DNA of 64,000 nt from QHXW01 sp963768075 (GCA_963768075.1 CAVYHD010000018.1:310001-374000); one strand, 5' to 3'. Numbered from the stretch's first letter, positions 48,316 to 57,996 are shown. Numbers and translations are program-made. Notes: generated by a model not told the origin, from the sequence alone.

Positions 48316-48504
48316 ATGGCAACAACCGCAAAGATGGCGAAGGATCTGCAAAAGACGCCAAAGTTCAAGATCCGGCACCGCAACCGCTGCTGGCGCTGCG
48401 GGCGCCCGCGCGCGTTTCTGCGCAAGTTCGGCGTGTGCCGCCTGTGCTTCCGGCAACTCGCATTGAACGGTGAGATTCCTGGCGTGATCAAGGCCAGTTG
48501 GTAG
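48316..48504 (+). CDS. rpsN: 30S ribosomal protein S14, zinc-binding short form
   Basis: 62 residues, frame intact. Two CxxC pairs, CWRCGRPRAFLRKFGVCRLC, mark the short type Z S14, and FRQLALNGEIPGVIKASW is the family end. Start ATG 48316 after GAAGGAAACGA-like purine stretch. Ten bp before rpsH. Confidence 0.97.
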   Translation: MATTAKMAKDLQKTPKFKIRHRNRCWRCGRPRAFLRKFGVCRLCFRQLALNGEIPGVIKASW

Positions 48505-48514
48505 GAGGGAACGA

Positions 48515-48910
48515 ATGACCAGCGATCCCATTGCCGACATGCTGACCCGGGTACGCAATGCCATGGCGTCGCGGCACCCGAAGGTCGATGTGCCTGCGTC
48601 GCGGCTGAAGGCGGAAATCGCGCGGATCCTCAAGGAAGAGGGTTACATCGTGAATTTCAAGGTCGCCGAGGAAGGCGTCAAGAAGGTCATCAAGATTTAC
48701 CTGAAATACGCGACGAATAATGCGCCGGTGATTACGCGCATCGAGCGCATTTCGCGGCCCGGCTGCCGGGTTTATGTGGGCCGGGACGACATTCCCCGCG
48801 TGCAGGGCGGCCTCGGGATTAATATCCTGACCACGGCGCGCGGCGTGATGACGGGCCGCACGGCGCACAAGGAAGGCGTCGGCGGAGAAGTGCTCTGTCA
48901 GATCTGGTGA
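48515..48910 (+). CDS. rpsH: 30S ribosomal protein S8
   Basis: 131 residues, frame intact. MTSDPIADMLTRVRNAMASR at the start and RGVMTGRTAHKEGVGGEVLC at the end. In E. coli it represses the spc operon. GGAGG precedes the ATG. Confidence 0.98.
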   Translation: MTSDPIADMLTRVRNAMASRHPKVDVPASRLKAEIARILKEEGYIVNFKVAEEGVKKVIKIYLKYATNNAPVITRIERISRPGCRVYVGRDDIPRVQGGLGINILTTARGVMTGRTAHKEGVGGEVLCQIW

Positions 48911-48913
48911 TTT

Positions 48914-49453
48914 ATGTCTAGAGTTGGAAAGAAGCCGATCCCGCTGCCGAAGGGCGTCAAAGTAAATATCGGCGAACAGTTGCAGGTGGAAGGCCCCAAG
49001 GGCAAGTTGACCGTTCCGCTGCCCGCCGGCATCCAGGTGACGCAGAAGGATGGCGTGATCGAGATTGGCCGCTCGGGTGACGAGCTGGCGGCTCTGCATG
49101 GCCTCACGCGCGCGCTCGCTGCGAACGCGATCAATGGCGTCGCAACCGGGTTCACGCGAGAGCTCGACATCGTGGGCATCGGGTATCGCGCCGACGTGAA
49201 GGGCCGCATCGCGACCTTCACGCTGGGTTACTCGCACCCCATCGAGGTCCTGCTGCCCGAGAGCGTGGATCTGAAGATCGACAAGCAGACGCACCTGGTG
49301 CTCACGAGCTACGACAAGCAGATGCTGGGCCAGGTGGCGGCGAACATTCGCGCGCTGCGCAAACCCGATCCGTACAAGAACAAGGGCATCCGCTACACCG
49401 GCGAAGCGCTCCGGAAGAAGGTCGGCAAGACCGGCGCAGGGGCTAAGGCATGA
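48914..49453 (+). CDS. rplF: 50S ribosomal protein L6
   Basis: 179 residues, frame intact. MSRVGKKPIPLPKGVKVNIG, KLTVPLPAGIQV, and C-terminal PDPYKNKGIRYTGEALRKKV. Overlaps rplR by 4 bases (ATGA). Confidence 0.98.
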   Translation: MSRVGKKPIPLPKGVKVNIGEQLQVEGPKGKLTVPLPAGIQVTQKDGVIEIGRSGDELAALHGLTRALAANAINGVATGFTRELDIVGIGYRADVKGRIATFTLGYSHPIEVLLPESVDLKIDKQTHLVLTSYDKQMLGQVAANIRALRKPDPYKNKGIRYTGEALRKKVGKTGAGAKA

Positions 49454-49826
49454 TCTCGAGAACGAACAAGAACGAAATCCGCGGACGCATCCATAAGCGC
49501 ATCCGGCGGAAAGTGCGCGGCACACCGGAACGGCCGCGGCTGGCGATCTTCCGTAGCCTCTCGCACATCTACGCGCAGATCGTGGACGACACGCAGAGCA
49601 CGACGCTGGTGGCGGCGGCTTCGTCCGAAAAGGCCTCATACCCCCCCGCGGTCAAGGCCAGCGGCGGCAACGTGGCGGGCGGCGAAGCTCATCGGCAAAA
49701 CCATCGCCGAGCGCGCCAAAGAAAAAGGCATCAAGCAGGTGGTATTCGATCGCGGCGGCTACATCTACCACGGCGCGCGTCAAAGCGCTGGCCGATGCCG
49801 CGCGTGCAGCGGGACTGGAGTTCTAG
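49450..49826 (+). CDS. rplR: 50S ribosomal protein L18
   Basis: About 124 residues when two extra G are removed, near 49677 and 49772. RIHKRIRRKVRGTPERPRLA at the N-terminus, FRSLSHIYAQIVDD, and the repaired end FDRGGYIYHGRVKALADAAR then AGLEF-TAG at 49824. 5S rRNA-binding protein. Three bp before rpsE. Confidence 0.95.
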
Positions 49827-49829
49827 CAG

Positions 49830-50343
49830 ATGGCTTCATACGGTGGTAAAACGGATCGACCCCCAGACGCTCAACCTGAAAGAGCAGGTGGTGTCGATCA
49901 ATCGCGTCACGAAGGTGGTCAAGGGCGGCAAGAACCTGAGCTTTTCCGCTCTGGTGGTGGTGGGCGATGCCTCGGCGAAGGTGGTCGGCTTCGGCGTGGG
50001 TAAAGCCAAAGAGGTGCCTTCGGCGATCCGCAAAGGCATCGAAGCGGCGAAGAAGAACCTGCGCAAGATCCATATGCTCGAAACGACCATTCCTCATCAG
50101 GTGCTCGGGCGGTTCGGCAGCGGCCTGGTGCTGCTGAAGCCGGCGCCGGCAGGAACCGGCGTGATCGCCGGCGGCCCGGTGCGCGCGGTGGTGCAGGCGG
50201 TCGGGATCCCCAATGTGCTGACGAAGTCGATCGGGTCGCACAATCCGCATAACGTGGTGAAAGCGACTATCGACGCTCTCGAACAATTGCGCGACAAGAA
50301 CGCAGTCGCCGAGATGCGCGGGCTGGCCGTGGAGAAGGTGTAA
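49830..50343 (+). CDS. rpsE: 30S ribosomal protein S5
   Basis: About 170 residues with one extra base near 49842 just after the start. RIDPQTLNLKEQVVSINRVT, VVGDASAKVVGFGVGKAKEV and GVIAGGPVRAVVQAVGIPNV are classic S5. Involved in decoding accuracy. Stop TAA shares its last A with the ATG of rpmD. Confidence 0.96.
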
Positions 50344-50525
50344 TGGAAGGGCAAGATCAGGATCAAACTGGTGCGCAGCCCGATTTGCACGCCCGAAAAG
50401 CATAAGAGAGATCGTCCGGGCGCTGGGGCTGCAGAAAGATGAACCGAGTGGTGGGCGGCCGGATACCCCCGGGTTTCGCGGCATGGTGAAGAAGAGTTCC
50501 GCACTTGTTGGCGATCGTCGAGTAG
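50343..50525 (+). CDS. rpmD: 50S ribosomal protein L30 (heavily frameshifted)
   Basis: Repaired product of about 59 residues: KIRIKLVRSPICTPEKHKR, IVRALGL, RPDTPGFRGMVKKV, HLLAIVE-TAG. At least five single-base errors in 183 bases, four of them insertions. Position between rpsE and rplO supports the identity. Confidence 0.9.
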
Positions 50526-50548
50526 CGAAAGGAGAATAGGAAACTGCC

Positions 50549-51013
50549 ATGAATCTAAGCAACTGAAACCCCCGGCGGGGCAAAAGCACCGGAAGCAAGC
50601 GCATCGGGCGCGGCATGGGCATCGGGCCGCGGCAAATATCCGCGGCGCGCGGCGACAAGGGCCGCACGCGGTCTCCGGTTATTCAGCCTGATGCGCGGAT
50701 TTGAAGGCGGCCAGATGCCGCTGCACCGCCGTCTGCCCAAGCGCGGGTTCACCAACATTTTCAACAAACAGTATGCTGATAGTGAACCTGGGACGGCTGG
50801 ACGAGCTGGAGGGCGACAGTTTCGACGCCCGACCGTCTGATCGAAGCTGGGCGCGGTCAAGAAGCTGGAAGACGGCGTCAAGATTCTGGGCATCGGGCGA
50901 ACTGACGCGCAAAATCCGGTGGAGGCGCACGTGTTCTCGCAAGTCGGCGCTCGAAAAGATTCAGAAGGCCGGCGGGACGGCGGCAGGTCATCGGAGCGGC
51001 CAGCCAGAAGTAA
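50549..51013 (+). CDS. rplO: 50S ribosomal protein L15 (heavily frameshifted)
   Basis: Pieces in several frames give MNLSNLKPPRGKSTGSKRIG, GRGKYAARGDKG, MRGFEGGQMPLHRRLPKRGF, NLGRLDELEGDSFD and KKLEDGVKILGIGELTRKI, ending near ASQK-TAA at 51011. Eight or more indels. About 150 residues after repair. Late-assembly 50S protein. GGAGAA precedes the ATG. Confidence 0.92.
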
Positions 51014-51035
51014 ACGGGCCGAGGCGGAGAGCGTC

Positions 51036-52435
51036 ATGAGGTTCTTCGAAGCCTTTGCGAACATTTTCCGGATTCCGGACCTGCGCAAGCGGCTGCTGTT
51101 TACGCTTGGCCTGCTGGCCGTGTACCGGCTGGGCGGGCACATTCCCACGCCCGGCATCGACATCGACCGCTGTGCGGATTTCTTCCCGCGCCACGCGGGC
51201 GCGATCTTCGGCTTCTTCGATATGTTCGGCGGCGGCAACATCCGGAGACTGACCATTTTCGCGCTGGGCATCATGCCCTACATCACGGCCTCGATTATTC
51301 TGCAATTGCTGACCGTGGTGGTGCCGACGCTCGAGAAACTGCAGAAAGAAGGCGAACTCGGCCGGCGCAAGATCACGCAGTGGACCCGCTACCTGACGGT
51401 CATCCTGGCGCTGATCCAGTCGTTCGGCATCGCGAGCGGCCTGCAGGCGAGCAGGCAGGGCTTGGTGATCAATCCGGGCATCGGGTTCATGCTGATGACC
51501 ATCGCTCAGCCTGACCACCGGCACGGCCTTCATCATGTGGCTGGGCGAGCAGATCACCGAGCGCGGCATCGGCAACGGCATGTCGCTGATCATCTTTACC
51601 GGCATCGTGGTCGGACTGCCCGAACGCCATCGGCAATATCGTACACCAACGTGTCCAGACCGGGGAATGGAGCGCGTTCCAGCTGATCATCATTCTGGTC
51701 GATGATGGTGGCGGTGGTGGCGTTCATCGTGCTGGTGGAGCGCGGCGAGCGGCGCATCCCGGTGCAGTACGCCAAGCGCGTGATCGGCCGCCGCATGATG
51801 GGCGGGCAATCGACGCACCTGCCGCTCAAGGTCAACGCCGGCGGCGTGATTCCGGTGATTTTCGCCAGTCTCCCTGCTGGCTTTCCGCAGACGCTGATGC
51901 AGGTGGATTTCGTGCAGAACGCCGTGGCTGAGCGGCATGCTGACAGCGATCCGGCGCGCGCGAGCCGCTGTACTATCCTGTTTGTACACGGGCTGATCAT
52001 TTTCTTCTGCTTCTTCTACGTGTCGATTATTTTCAATCCCAACGAAGCGGCCGACAACATGCGCAAGTACGGCGGCTTCATTCCCGGCATCCGGCCGGGC
52101 CGCAACACGGCCGAGTACATGAACAAGATCCTGACCAAGATCACGGTGGTGGGCGGCCTGTACCTGTCGATTCTGTCCCTGATCCCGCAGATCATGATTT
52201 CCGGGATCAAGCTGCAGCACCTGCCGCTGGTCGGCAACTGGATCGACGCGCACTTCCCGCGTTGGCTGCTGGATGGCCTGGGCGTGACATTCTATTTCGG
52301 CGGCACGTCGCTGCTGATCGTGGTGGGCGTGGCGATGGACACCGTCAACCAGATCGAAGCGCAGTTGATCATGCGCCATTACGAAGGCTTCACGCCGCGC
52401 GCGGGCCGCATTCGCGGGCGGCGAAGCACGTTTGA
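51036..52435 (+). CDS. secY: preprotein translocase subunit SecY
   Basis: Ten-helix translocon channel. FEAFANIFRIPDLRKRLLFT opens it, followed by YRLGGHIPTPGID, the plug-region MFGGGNIRRLTIFALGIMPY, then ITERGIGNGMSLIIFTGIV, RRIPVQYAKRVIGRRMMGGQ and NPNEAADNMRKYGGFIPGIR. Frame breaks lie near 51505, 51620, 51700, 51930 and 52415. About 460 residues repaired; the exact stop is uncertain, TGA at 52433 being the best candidate. The last helix and the FTPRAGRIRG tail are intact. Confidence 0.95.
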
Positions 52436-52538
52436 GGATCTGGGACTGGGATTTAGGATTGCGCAAATGTCAGGTACAACGGCGGCGTGCCGACCGGTAA
52501 AGGGTCGACCGAATCGCAGATCCCAAAGCCGAAGCCCA
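52436..52538. repeat. gap with an imperfect inverted repeat, GATCTGGGA type
   Basis: GATCTGGGACTGGGATTTAG (52438-52457) is partly complementary to AATCGCAGATCCCAAAGCC (52512-52530). It resembles a third short intergenic palindrome family. The open frame across the gap has no conserved content. Confidence 0.4.
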
Positions 52539-53193
52539 TTGGCTCTGATTCTGTTCGGGCCCCCCGGTTCGGGAAAGGGCACGCAGGCGAAGTTGCTGCG
52601 TGAACCCTGGGGATTCCGCAATCTCCACCGGAGACATGTTGCGGGAACGGGTGGCAGCGGGCGATGCGTTGGGCACTGAAGGTCGACGGCCAAGATGAAG
52701 GCCGGCGTGCTGGTTCCGGACGAAGTGGTCAACAAGCTGGTGGAGGAGCGGATCGAGCAGCCGGATGCGACGAAGGGGTTCATTCTGGACGGATTACCCG
52801 CGGACGGTGGCTCAGGCGCGAGACTGCTGTGCGGCATGCTGGCGCCAAGGGCGGGATCAGCCAGTGGTGATCCACCTGAAAGTGGATTATAATGTAATTA
52901 TTGCCCGCCTGTCCGGCCGCCGGCAGTGCCCCGTGTGCGGCGCGCTGTACAACGTGACGTCTAAACCGCCCAAAGTTGCGGGCGTGTGCGATTGGAAGGC
53001 GCGGCGCTGGTGGTTCGGGACGACGATCGCGAGGAAGTAGTCCGGAGCGGCTGGAGGCGTACGAGCGCCAAACCGCGCCGCTGCTTGAGTATTTTCGGGA
53101 AATGGGCGACACGGTTGTACGAGGTGGATGCGCAGCCACGAAGCATCCGCGAAGTCGGATCTTGCCGGCAAATCGAGGTGTCTGATCCGGTAA
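52539..53193 (+). CDS. adk: adenylate kinase
   Basis: Starts at TTG 52539 or an unseen nearby codon. P-loop ILFGPPGSGKGTQAKLL, then ISTGDMLRERVAAGDALG, AGVLVPDEVVNKLVEERI and FILDG. The LID has zinc-type Cys: RQCPVCGALYNVTSKPPKVA then CD, i.e. C-x2-C plus a C-x-x type third site. At least eight frame breaks. Repaired length about 215 residues, ending KSRCLIR-TAA at 53191. Interconverts AMP, ADP and ATP. Confidence 0.93.
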
Positions 53194-53196
53194 GCC

Positions 53197-53968
53197 ATGA
53201 TCATGCGCAAGACGGCCGCGGAGCTCGAGAAAATGCGGCGCAGCGGGCTGCTGGTGTGCCAGATCCTGCATAAGCTCGAGGACATGGTCGCGAGGGCGTC
53301 ACGACCTACGATCTGGAGGTGGCGGCGGAAAGATGATGGCGGATGCGGGCGCGCGGCCGGCGTTCAAAGGATATTCGTTCCGGCGGCGGGGGAACAATTC
53401 AAGTTCGTGCTGTGTACCTCGGTGAACGACGAGATCGTGCATGGCATGCCGTCGCAGAAGCGGGTTTTGAAGAACGGGCGACATCGTTTCGATCGATACG
53501 GGCGTGCAGTTGAACGGATATTACGGCGATTCGGCGGTTACCGTGGGAGTCGGCGAGATTGAGCGAAGAGGCCAAGCGGCTGCTGGAGGTGACGCGAGGA
53601 GTCGCTGGAGCTGGCGATCGAGAAGGCGCGCGCCGGGCAACCGGCTGTTCGATATTTGCGGCACGGTGGAGCGGCACGTGACCTCGAATGGATTTTCGGT
53701 GGTGCGGGAGTTCGTGGGGCACGGCATCGGAACGCAGATGCACGAGGAGCCGCAGATTCCCAATTACGTGGACCGCAAGAACGAGAATCCGCGGTTGAAA
53801 GAAGGCATGGTGCTGGCCATCGAGCCGATGGTGAACGCCGGCAAACCGGAAGCCAAGGTGTTGAGCGACAAGTGGACGGCGGTGACGAAGGACGGCAAGA
53901 ACTCGGCGCACTTCGAGCATACCGTGGCGGTGACCTCCAACGGGCCGTGGGTGTTGACGAGGCCGTAG
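53197..53968 (+). CDS. map: type I methionine aminopeptidase
   Basis: Starts MIMRKTAAELEKMRRSGLLV. All metal ligands can be read: SVNDEIVHGMPS (His region), VSIDTGVQLNGYYGDSAVTV (two Asp), REFVGHGIGTQMHEEPQIPN (His), VLAIEPMVNAG (Glu), SAHFEHTVAVT (Glu). Six or so frame breaks between 53285 and 53600. Repaired length about 255. Removes the initiator Met from new proteins. Confidence 0.94.
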
Positions 53969-54175
53969 ATGTCAGGCGCCACGTGCCGGGGATCGGTATT
54001 GGAAGAGTTGCCGCAGCTGGTTTATCGAGTGGATTTAGGCCAGGGCCGGCAGGTGCTGGCCCATACCGTGGGAATGGCGGAACGCAATTTCGTGCGGCTG
54101 GTCGCGGGCGACCGGGTGGAAGTTGAGTTAGCGGCCGCGGATACAACGCGCGGGCGGATAGTGAAGAAATTATGA
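53969..54175 (+). CDS. infA: translation initiation factor IF-1 (divergent N-terminus)
   Basis: 68 residues, frame intact. The OB-fold is recognisable: LPQLVYRVDLGQGRQVLAHT, ERNFVRLVAGDRVEVELA and DTTRGRIVKKL. The usual N-terminus (AKED..IEVEGTV) is replaced by MSGATCRGSVLEE, so the second strand keeps only GSVLEELP. Start directly follows the map stop (TAG-ATG); 4-bp overlap with rpmJ. Position in map-infA-rpmJ is normal. Confidence 0.88.
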   Translation: MSGATCRGSVLEELPQLVYRVDLGQGRQVLAHTVGMAERNFVRLVAGDRVEVELAAADTTRGRIVKKL

Positions 54176-54285
54176 AAGTACGAGCGTCGGTCAAGAAGAT
54201 GTGCGACAAGTGCAAGGTGATCCATCGCAACGGCGTGGTGCGGGTCATCTGCCCGAATCCGAAACACAAGCAGCGCCAGGGATAG
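54172..54285 (+). CDS. rpmJ: 50S ribosomal protein L36
   Basis: 37 residues: MKVRASVKKMCDKCKVIHRN, VVRVICPNPKHKQRQG. Zinc ligands Cys-x2-Cys, Cys and His (CDKCKV ... ICPNPKHK) are complete. ATG overlaps the infA stop (ATGA). Confidence 0.97.
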   Translation: MKVRASVKKMCDKCKVIHRNGVVRVICPNPKHKQRQG

Positions 54286-54294
54286 GAGAGAGTT

Positions 54295-54681
54295 ATGGCA
54301 CGTATTGCGGGCGTGGATCTGCCGCCCAAGAAGCGGGCGGAAATCGGTCTGACGTACATCTACGGCATCGGCCGCACGCCGATCCCGTTCCTGCTCCATC
54401 GGGCTGGGATCGAATCCGACAAGAAGGTCGGCGACCTGACCGAAGACGAAGTCAACCACGTCCGCCAGATTCTCGAAGAGGAAGGCGCCGTCGAAGGCGA
54501 TCTGCGCAAGGAAATCTCGATGAACATCAAGCGCCACATCGAGATGGGCTCTTACCGCGGCTTGCGTCACCGCCGCGGCCTGCCGGTGCGCGGCCAGCGG
54601 ACGCATACCAATGCGCGCACGCGCAAGGGTCCGCGCCGCGGCACCGTGGCCAACAAGAAGAAAGCGGCGTCGAAGACATAA
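54295..54681 (+). CDS. rpsM: 30S ribosomal protein S13
   Basis: 128 residues, frame intact. MARIAGVDLPPKKRAEIGLT, YGIGRTPIPFLLHRAGIESD and RHRRGLPVRGQRTHTNARTR. Contacts tRNA and the 50S subunit from the 30S head. AGGAGAG before the ATG. Confidence 0.98.
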   Translation: MARIAGVDLPPKKRAEIGLTYIYGIGRTPIPFLLHRAGIESDKKVGDLTEDEVNHVRQILEEEGAVEGDLRKEISMNIKRHIEMGSYRGLRHRRGLPVRGQRTHTNARTRKGPRRGTVANKKKAASKT

Positions 54682-54685
54682 TCCT

Positions 54686-55100
54686 ATGGCGAAAGCGACC
54701 AGAAAGCCAAACCGACCAAGAAGAAGAGCTTCAAGAAGAAGGAAAAGCGCGTTGTCCATTCGGGCATCGTGCATATCCAGGCGACGTTCAACAACACCAT
54801 CGTGACCATCGCCGATCAGGAAGGCCACACGATCTCCTGGTCGAGCGCCGGCTCGCTGGGCTTTCGCGGGTCGCGCAAGGGAACGCCGTTCGCCGCGCAG
54901 CAGGCGGCGATGACGGCGGCGAATAAGGCGGCGGAACGGGTTTGCGCACGGTGGAAGTGCGCGTCAGCGGTCCGGGTTCGGGCCGCGAATCGGCAGTGCG
55001 TGCGCTTTCGACGGCCGGGCTGGAAGTCCGCAACATCAAGGACGCGACGCCCATCCCGCACAATGGCTGCCGGCCGCCCAAGAAGAAGGTTAAGACGTAG
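54686..55100 (+). CDS. rpsK: 30S ribosomal protein S11
   Basis: About 137 residues with several frame breaks (near 54705 and 54940). Core HIQATFNNTIVTIADQEGHT and GSRKGTPFAAQQAAMTAANK, and the repaired C-terminus VRNIKDATPIPHNGCRPPKK then KKVKT-TAG at 55098. Platform protein. Lys-rich N-terminal stretch as in related phyla. Confidence 0.95.
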
Positions 55101-55183
55101 GGTTTCACGAAGCTGTTCAAAGCAGGACGAAGGTCCGAATGCCGGACTGTAAACTGCACCTGACAGTAGAGAGGTAAGGAGAG

Positions 55184-55822
55184 ATGACATTGGCACGTTA
55201 TCGAGGCCCCGTTTGCCGGCTGTGCCGGCGCGAGGGCATGAAGCTATTCCTGAAAGGCGAGCGCTGCCACAGTGAGAAGTGCGCCATCGAAAAGCGCAAC
55301 TTCATTCCCGGGCAGCATGGCAAGGACCGCAAGGCGAAGATGGTGGGCTACGGCCTGCAGCTCCGCGAAAAACAAAAGCTGCGCCGCGTGTACGGCCTGC
55401 TGGAAACGCAGTTCCGCAACGGCTTCGAGAAGGCCGCGCACCAGAAAGGCATCACCGGCGAGAACCTGTTCGCCGTGCTCGAGCGCCGGCTCGACAACGT
55501 CATCTACCGCATGGGCTTCGGCACCAGCCGCGCACAGGCGCGCCAGGTGGTCCGCCACGGGCACGTCCAGGTGAACGGCCGCAAGGTCAATGTCCCGTCA
55601 TTCCAGGTAAAAATCGGCGACGACGTGGCCGTGCGCGAATCCAGCCGCGAAAATCCCACGATTCTCGCCGCCCGCGACGCCACCGCGCATGCTCCCGCGC
55701 CCAGCTGGATGGATGTCGACCGCGAGAATCTCCGCGGCAAGATTACCGGCCTGCCCAAGCGCGACGAACTGGTCCAGATTCAGATTAACGAGCAGCTCAT
55801 TGTCGAGTTGTACTCGAAGTAA
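55184..55822 (+). CDS. rpsD: 30S ribosomal protein S4, zinc-binding form
   Basis: 212 residues, frame intact. Cys motif CRLCRREG ... CHSEKC near residues 11-32 (zinc form). S4 domain: LERRLDNVIYRMGFGTSRAQ and VRHGHVQVNGRKVNVPSFQV. In E. coli represses the alpha operon. AGGAGAG before the ATG. Confidence 0.98.
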   Translation: MTLARYRGPVCRLCRREGMKLFLKGERCHSEKCAIEKRNFIPGQHGKDRKAKMVGYGLQLREKQKLRRVYGLLETQFRNGFEKAAHQKGITGENLFAVLERRLDNVIYRMGFGTSRAQARQVVRHGHVQVNGRKVNVPSFQVKIGDDVAVRESSRENPTILAARDATAHAPAPSWMDVDRENLRGKITGLPKRDELVQIQINEQLIVELYSK

Positions 55823-55912
55823 GAATCAACGCCGAAACGCAGAGACGCCGAGAGAATCGGATATGTTCCCGGCGGGCGCGGCGTTAAGAGATTGTTTGGA
55901 GAGCTTAAAATT

Positions 55913-56962
55913 ATGTTCAAAGGTTTTCAAAAACCCAAAAGATTAGTTGCCAACACCGAAACGCTTACCGAGCGGTATGGCATGTTCACGGCGCAACCCT
56001 TCCAACGCGGCTTCGGCACCACCATCGGCAACGGCCTGCGGCGCGTGCTGCTCAGCTCGATCGAGGGCGCGGCCATCACCGCCGTCCGCATTGAAGGCGT
56101 CGAGCACGAGTTCAGCCCGATTCCCGGCGTGGTCGAAGACGCGACCGACATCATCCTCAACCTCAAGCAGATTCCCTTCAAAATCATGAGCGAGGGCGTG
56201 AAGACCGTCCGCCTCAGCGTCGATCAGGGCGGCGAAGTCTTTAGCGGCCAGATCCAGACCGACCAGGATGTCGAGGTGCTCGACCGCAACCTGCACATCG
56301 CCACCGTCGGCGAGGGCGGCAAGCTCAATATCGAGATGCGCCTCAAAACCAGCCGCGGCTATGTCAGCGCCGACAAGAACTTTGACGAGGACCTCGCGCT
56401 CGGCTACATTCCCATCGATTCCGTGCATTCGCCCGTGCGCAAAGTCAACTTCACCGTGGAAGCGGCGCGCCTCGGCCAGATGACCGATTACGACAAGCTG
56501 ACGCTCGAAGTCTGGACCAACGGCGCGGTCTCTCCGCAGGACTCCATCGGCTACGCGGCTAAACTTCTCAAAGATCACATGTCGATCTTCATCAACTTCG
56601 AGGAGCTTCCGGAGACCACCGAGGACACCGCCGAACGCTCGCTCGACAAGATGGGCGAGCAGTTGAACCGCTCGGTCGAGGAACTCGAACTCAGCGTGCG
56701 GTCTTACAACTGCCTCAAGAACGCCAACATTCAGACCATCGGCGAGCTCGTGCAGAAGACCGAAGCCGAGATGCTGCGCACCAAGAATTTCGGCCGCAAG
56801 TCGCTCAACGAAATCAAAGAAATTCTCTCCAACATGGGCCTGTCGCTCGGCATGAAAGTCGATGCCCACGGACGCCTGGTCGCGCCGCCGCCGCCGGCCC
56901 CGGGATCGCTGCCCGAAGTCCTGCCCGATGAAGACTACGAGCCGGAACAACCTGGCGAGTAA
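55913..56962 (+). CDS. rpoA: RNA polymerase alpha subunit
   Basis: 349 residues from ATG 55913 (MFKGFQKPKRL), frame intact. N-terminal dimer domain with GTTIGNGLRRVLLSSIEGAA and VEHEFSPIPGVVEDATDIIL. C-terminal DNA-binding domain has NCLKNANIQTIGELVQKTEA and NFGRKSLNEIKEIL. Ends in a Pro/acidic tail of about 30 residues. Second to last gene of the cluster. Confidence 0.98.
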   Translation: MFKGFQKPKRLVANTETLTERYGMFTAQPFQRGFGTTIGNGLRRVLLSSIEGAAITAVRIEGVEHEFSPIPGVVEDATDIILNLKQIPFKIMSEGVKTVRLSVDQGGEVFSGQIQTDQDVEVLDRNLHIATVGEGGKLNIEMRLKTSRGYVSADKNFDEDLALGYIPIDSVHSPVRKVNFTVEAARLGQMTDYDKLTLEVWTNGAVSPQDSIGYAAKLLKDHMSIFINFEELPETTEDTAERSLDKMGEQLNRSVEELELSVRSYNCLKNANIQTIGELVQKTEAEMLRTKNFGRKSLNEIKEILSNMGLSLGMKVDAHGRLVAPPPPAPGSLPEVLPDEDYEPEQPGE

Positions 56963-56970
56963 GGGAATCC

Positions 56971-57438
56971 ATGCGACACAGACGAGGCGGTTATAAGCTG
57001 AAGCGGGACATCGGCTCCCGCAATTCCCTTCTCAAGGGATTGGTGACGAGCGTCATCGAGCAGGAGCGCGTCATCACCACGGTTCCCAAAGCCAAGGCGA
57101 TTAAGCCGCTGGTGGACCGGATGATTACGCTCGCCAAGCGCGATACGCTGCACACCCGCCGCCAGGCCGCGGCATTTCTCGAAACGCCGGCATCCGTGAA
57201 GAAGTTGTTCGATACCCTCGGCACGCGCTTCGGCCAGCGCGCCGGCGGCTACACGCGCATCGTGCGCCTCGGTTTCCGCAAAGGCGACGGCGCCGAGCAG
57301 GCCATGATCGAGCTGGTCGGTTCCGAGCTGGTGAAACGCGCCGCCGATCGCGCCAAGCGCCGCGAAGAACGCATGAAAGCCCAGCGCGAAGGCCGCGAGC
57401 CCGAGGAAGACGAAGGCAAGGGCGAAGAGGAAAAATAG
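56971..57438 (+). CDS. rplQ: 50S ribosomal protein L17
   Basis: 155 residues, frame intact. MRHRRGGYKLKRDIGSRNSL and RAGGYTRIVRLGFRKGDGAE. A charged tail of Glu, Arg and Lys (EERMKAQREGREPEEDEGKG) extends it beyond the usual 118-130 residues. Ends the superoperon; no clear terminator follows. Confidence 0.97.
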   Translation: MRHRRGGYKLKRDIGSRNSLLKGLVTSVIEQERVITTVPKAKAIKPLVDRMITLAKRDTLHTRRQAAAFLETPASVKKLFDTLGTRFGQRAGGYTRIVRLGFRKGDGAEQAMIELVGSELVKRAADRAKRREERMKAQREGREPEEDEGKGEEEK

Positions 57439-57540
57439 ATCGGAGCGCAAACGACAGCCGCTGTCGACCAGGTCACGTTAAGCTACTGGATTGATTCGAG
57501 CGAAACTGTCGTAAGAATCGCCGGCCCATGGGACGCCTGG

Positions 57541-57996
57541 TTGGGCCACGATGGCAATCTGGCCCACCGCAGTCAGCAAACTCAGGTTCTCGGCCGCAAC
57601 CTGTTCTCGTTTGTTGAGGGCGAGAGTGTCCGCTTGGTTTACCGCACCATGCACGCGCGGGTGTTTGAAACCGGCAAGACGATTGCCTTTCCTTTCCGCT
57701 GCGATAGCGCCTGGCTCCGGCGCGAAATGCAGATGCGCATCGCTCGCGATGGGGATGTCCTGCGATACGACTCCATCATTACCCGCGAGACGCGGCGTCA
57801 ACATCCTCTACCCCCGCCTACGCCGGGGGCAAACACCCTCGTCGCTATGTGCAGCTTCTGTAAGGCCTATCGTTTTCCAACCCGATCGCCGCTTTGGAAG
57901 GATATCGAGTCGCTTTTCATGGAGCCGGATCTGACCGAGCCGTTCTCCATTACACATGGCATCTGTGAACCCTGCGCCGCTTTGTGGTTTGCTTAA
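57541..57996 (+). CDS. hypothetical protein with two CxxC motifs, start codon unclear
   Basis: Not a family I can name. The frame is open from the rplQ stop at 57439, and the translated part upstream of the first usable start (TTG 57541) looks like real protein (YWIDSSETVVRIAGPWDAWL), so a start codon near 57475-57495 may be lost to an error. The N-terminal half looks like a small sensory fold (VLGRNLFSFVEGESVRLVYR; TIAFPFRCDSAWLRREMQMR). The C-terminal half has CSFCKAYRF and HGICEPCAALWF, a probable zinc pair. About 170 residues. A cytoplasmic sensor or redox protein is possible. No ribosome site is visible. Confidence 0.55.
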   Translation: MGHDGNLAHRSQQTQVLGRNLFSFVEGESVRLVYRTMHARVFETGKTIAFPFRCDSAWLRREMQMRIARDGDVLRYDSIITRETRRQHPLPPPTPGANTLVAMCSFCKAYRFPTRSPLWKDIESLFMEPDLTEPFSITHGICEPCAALWFA

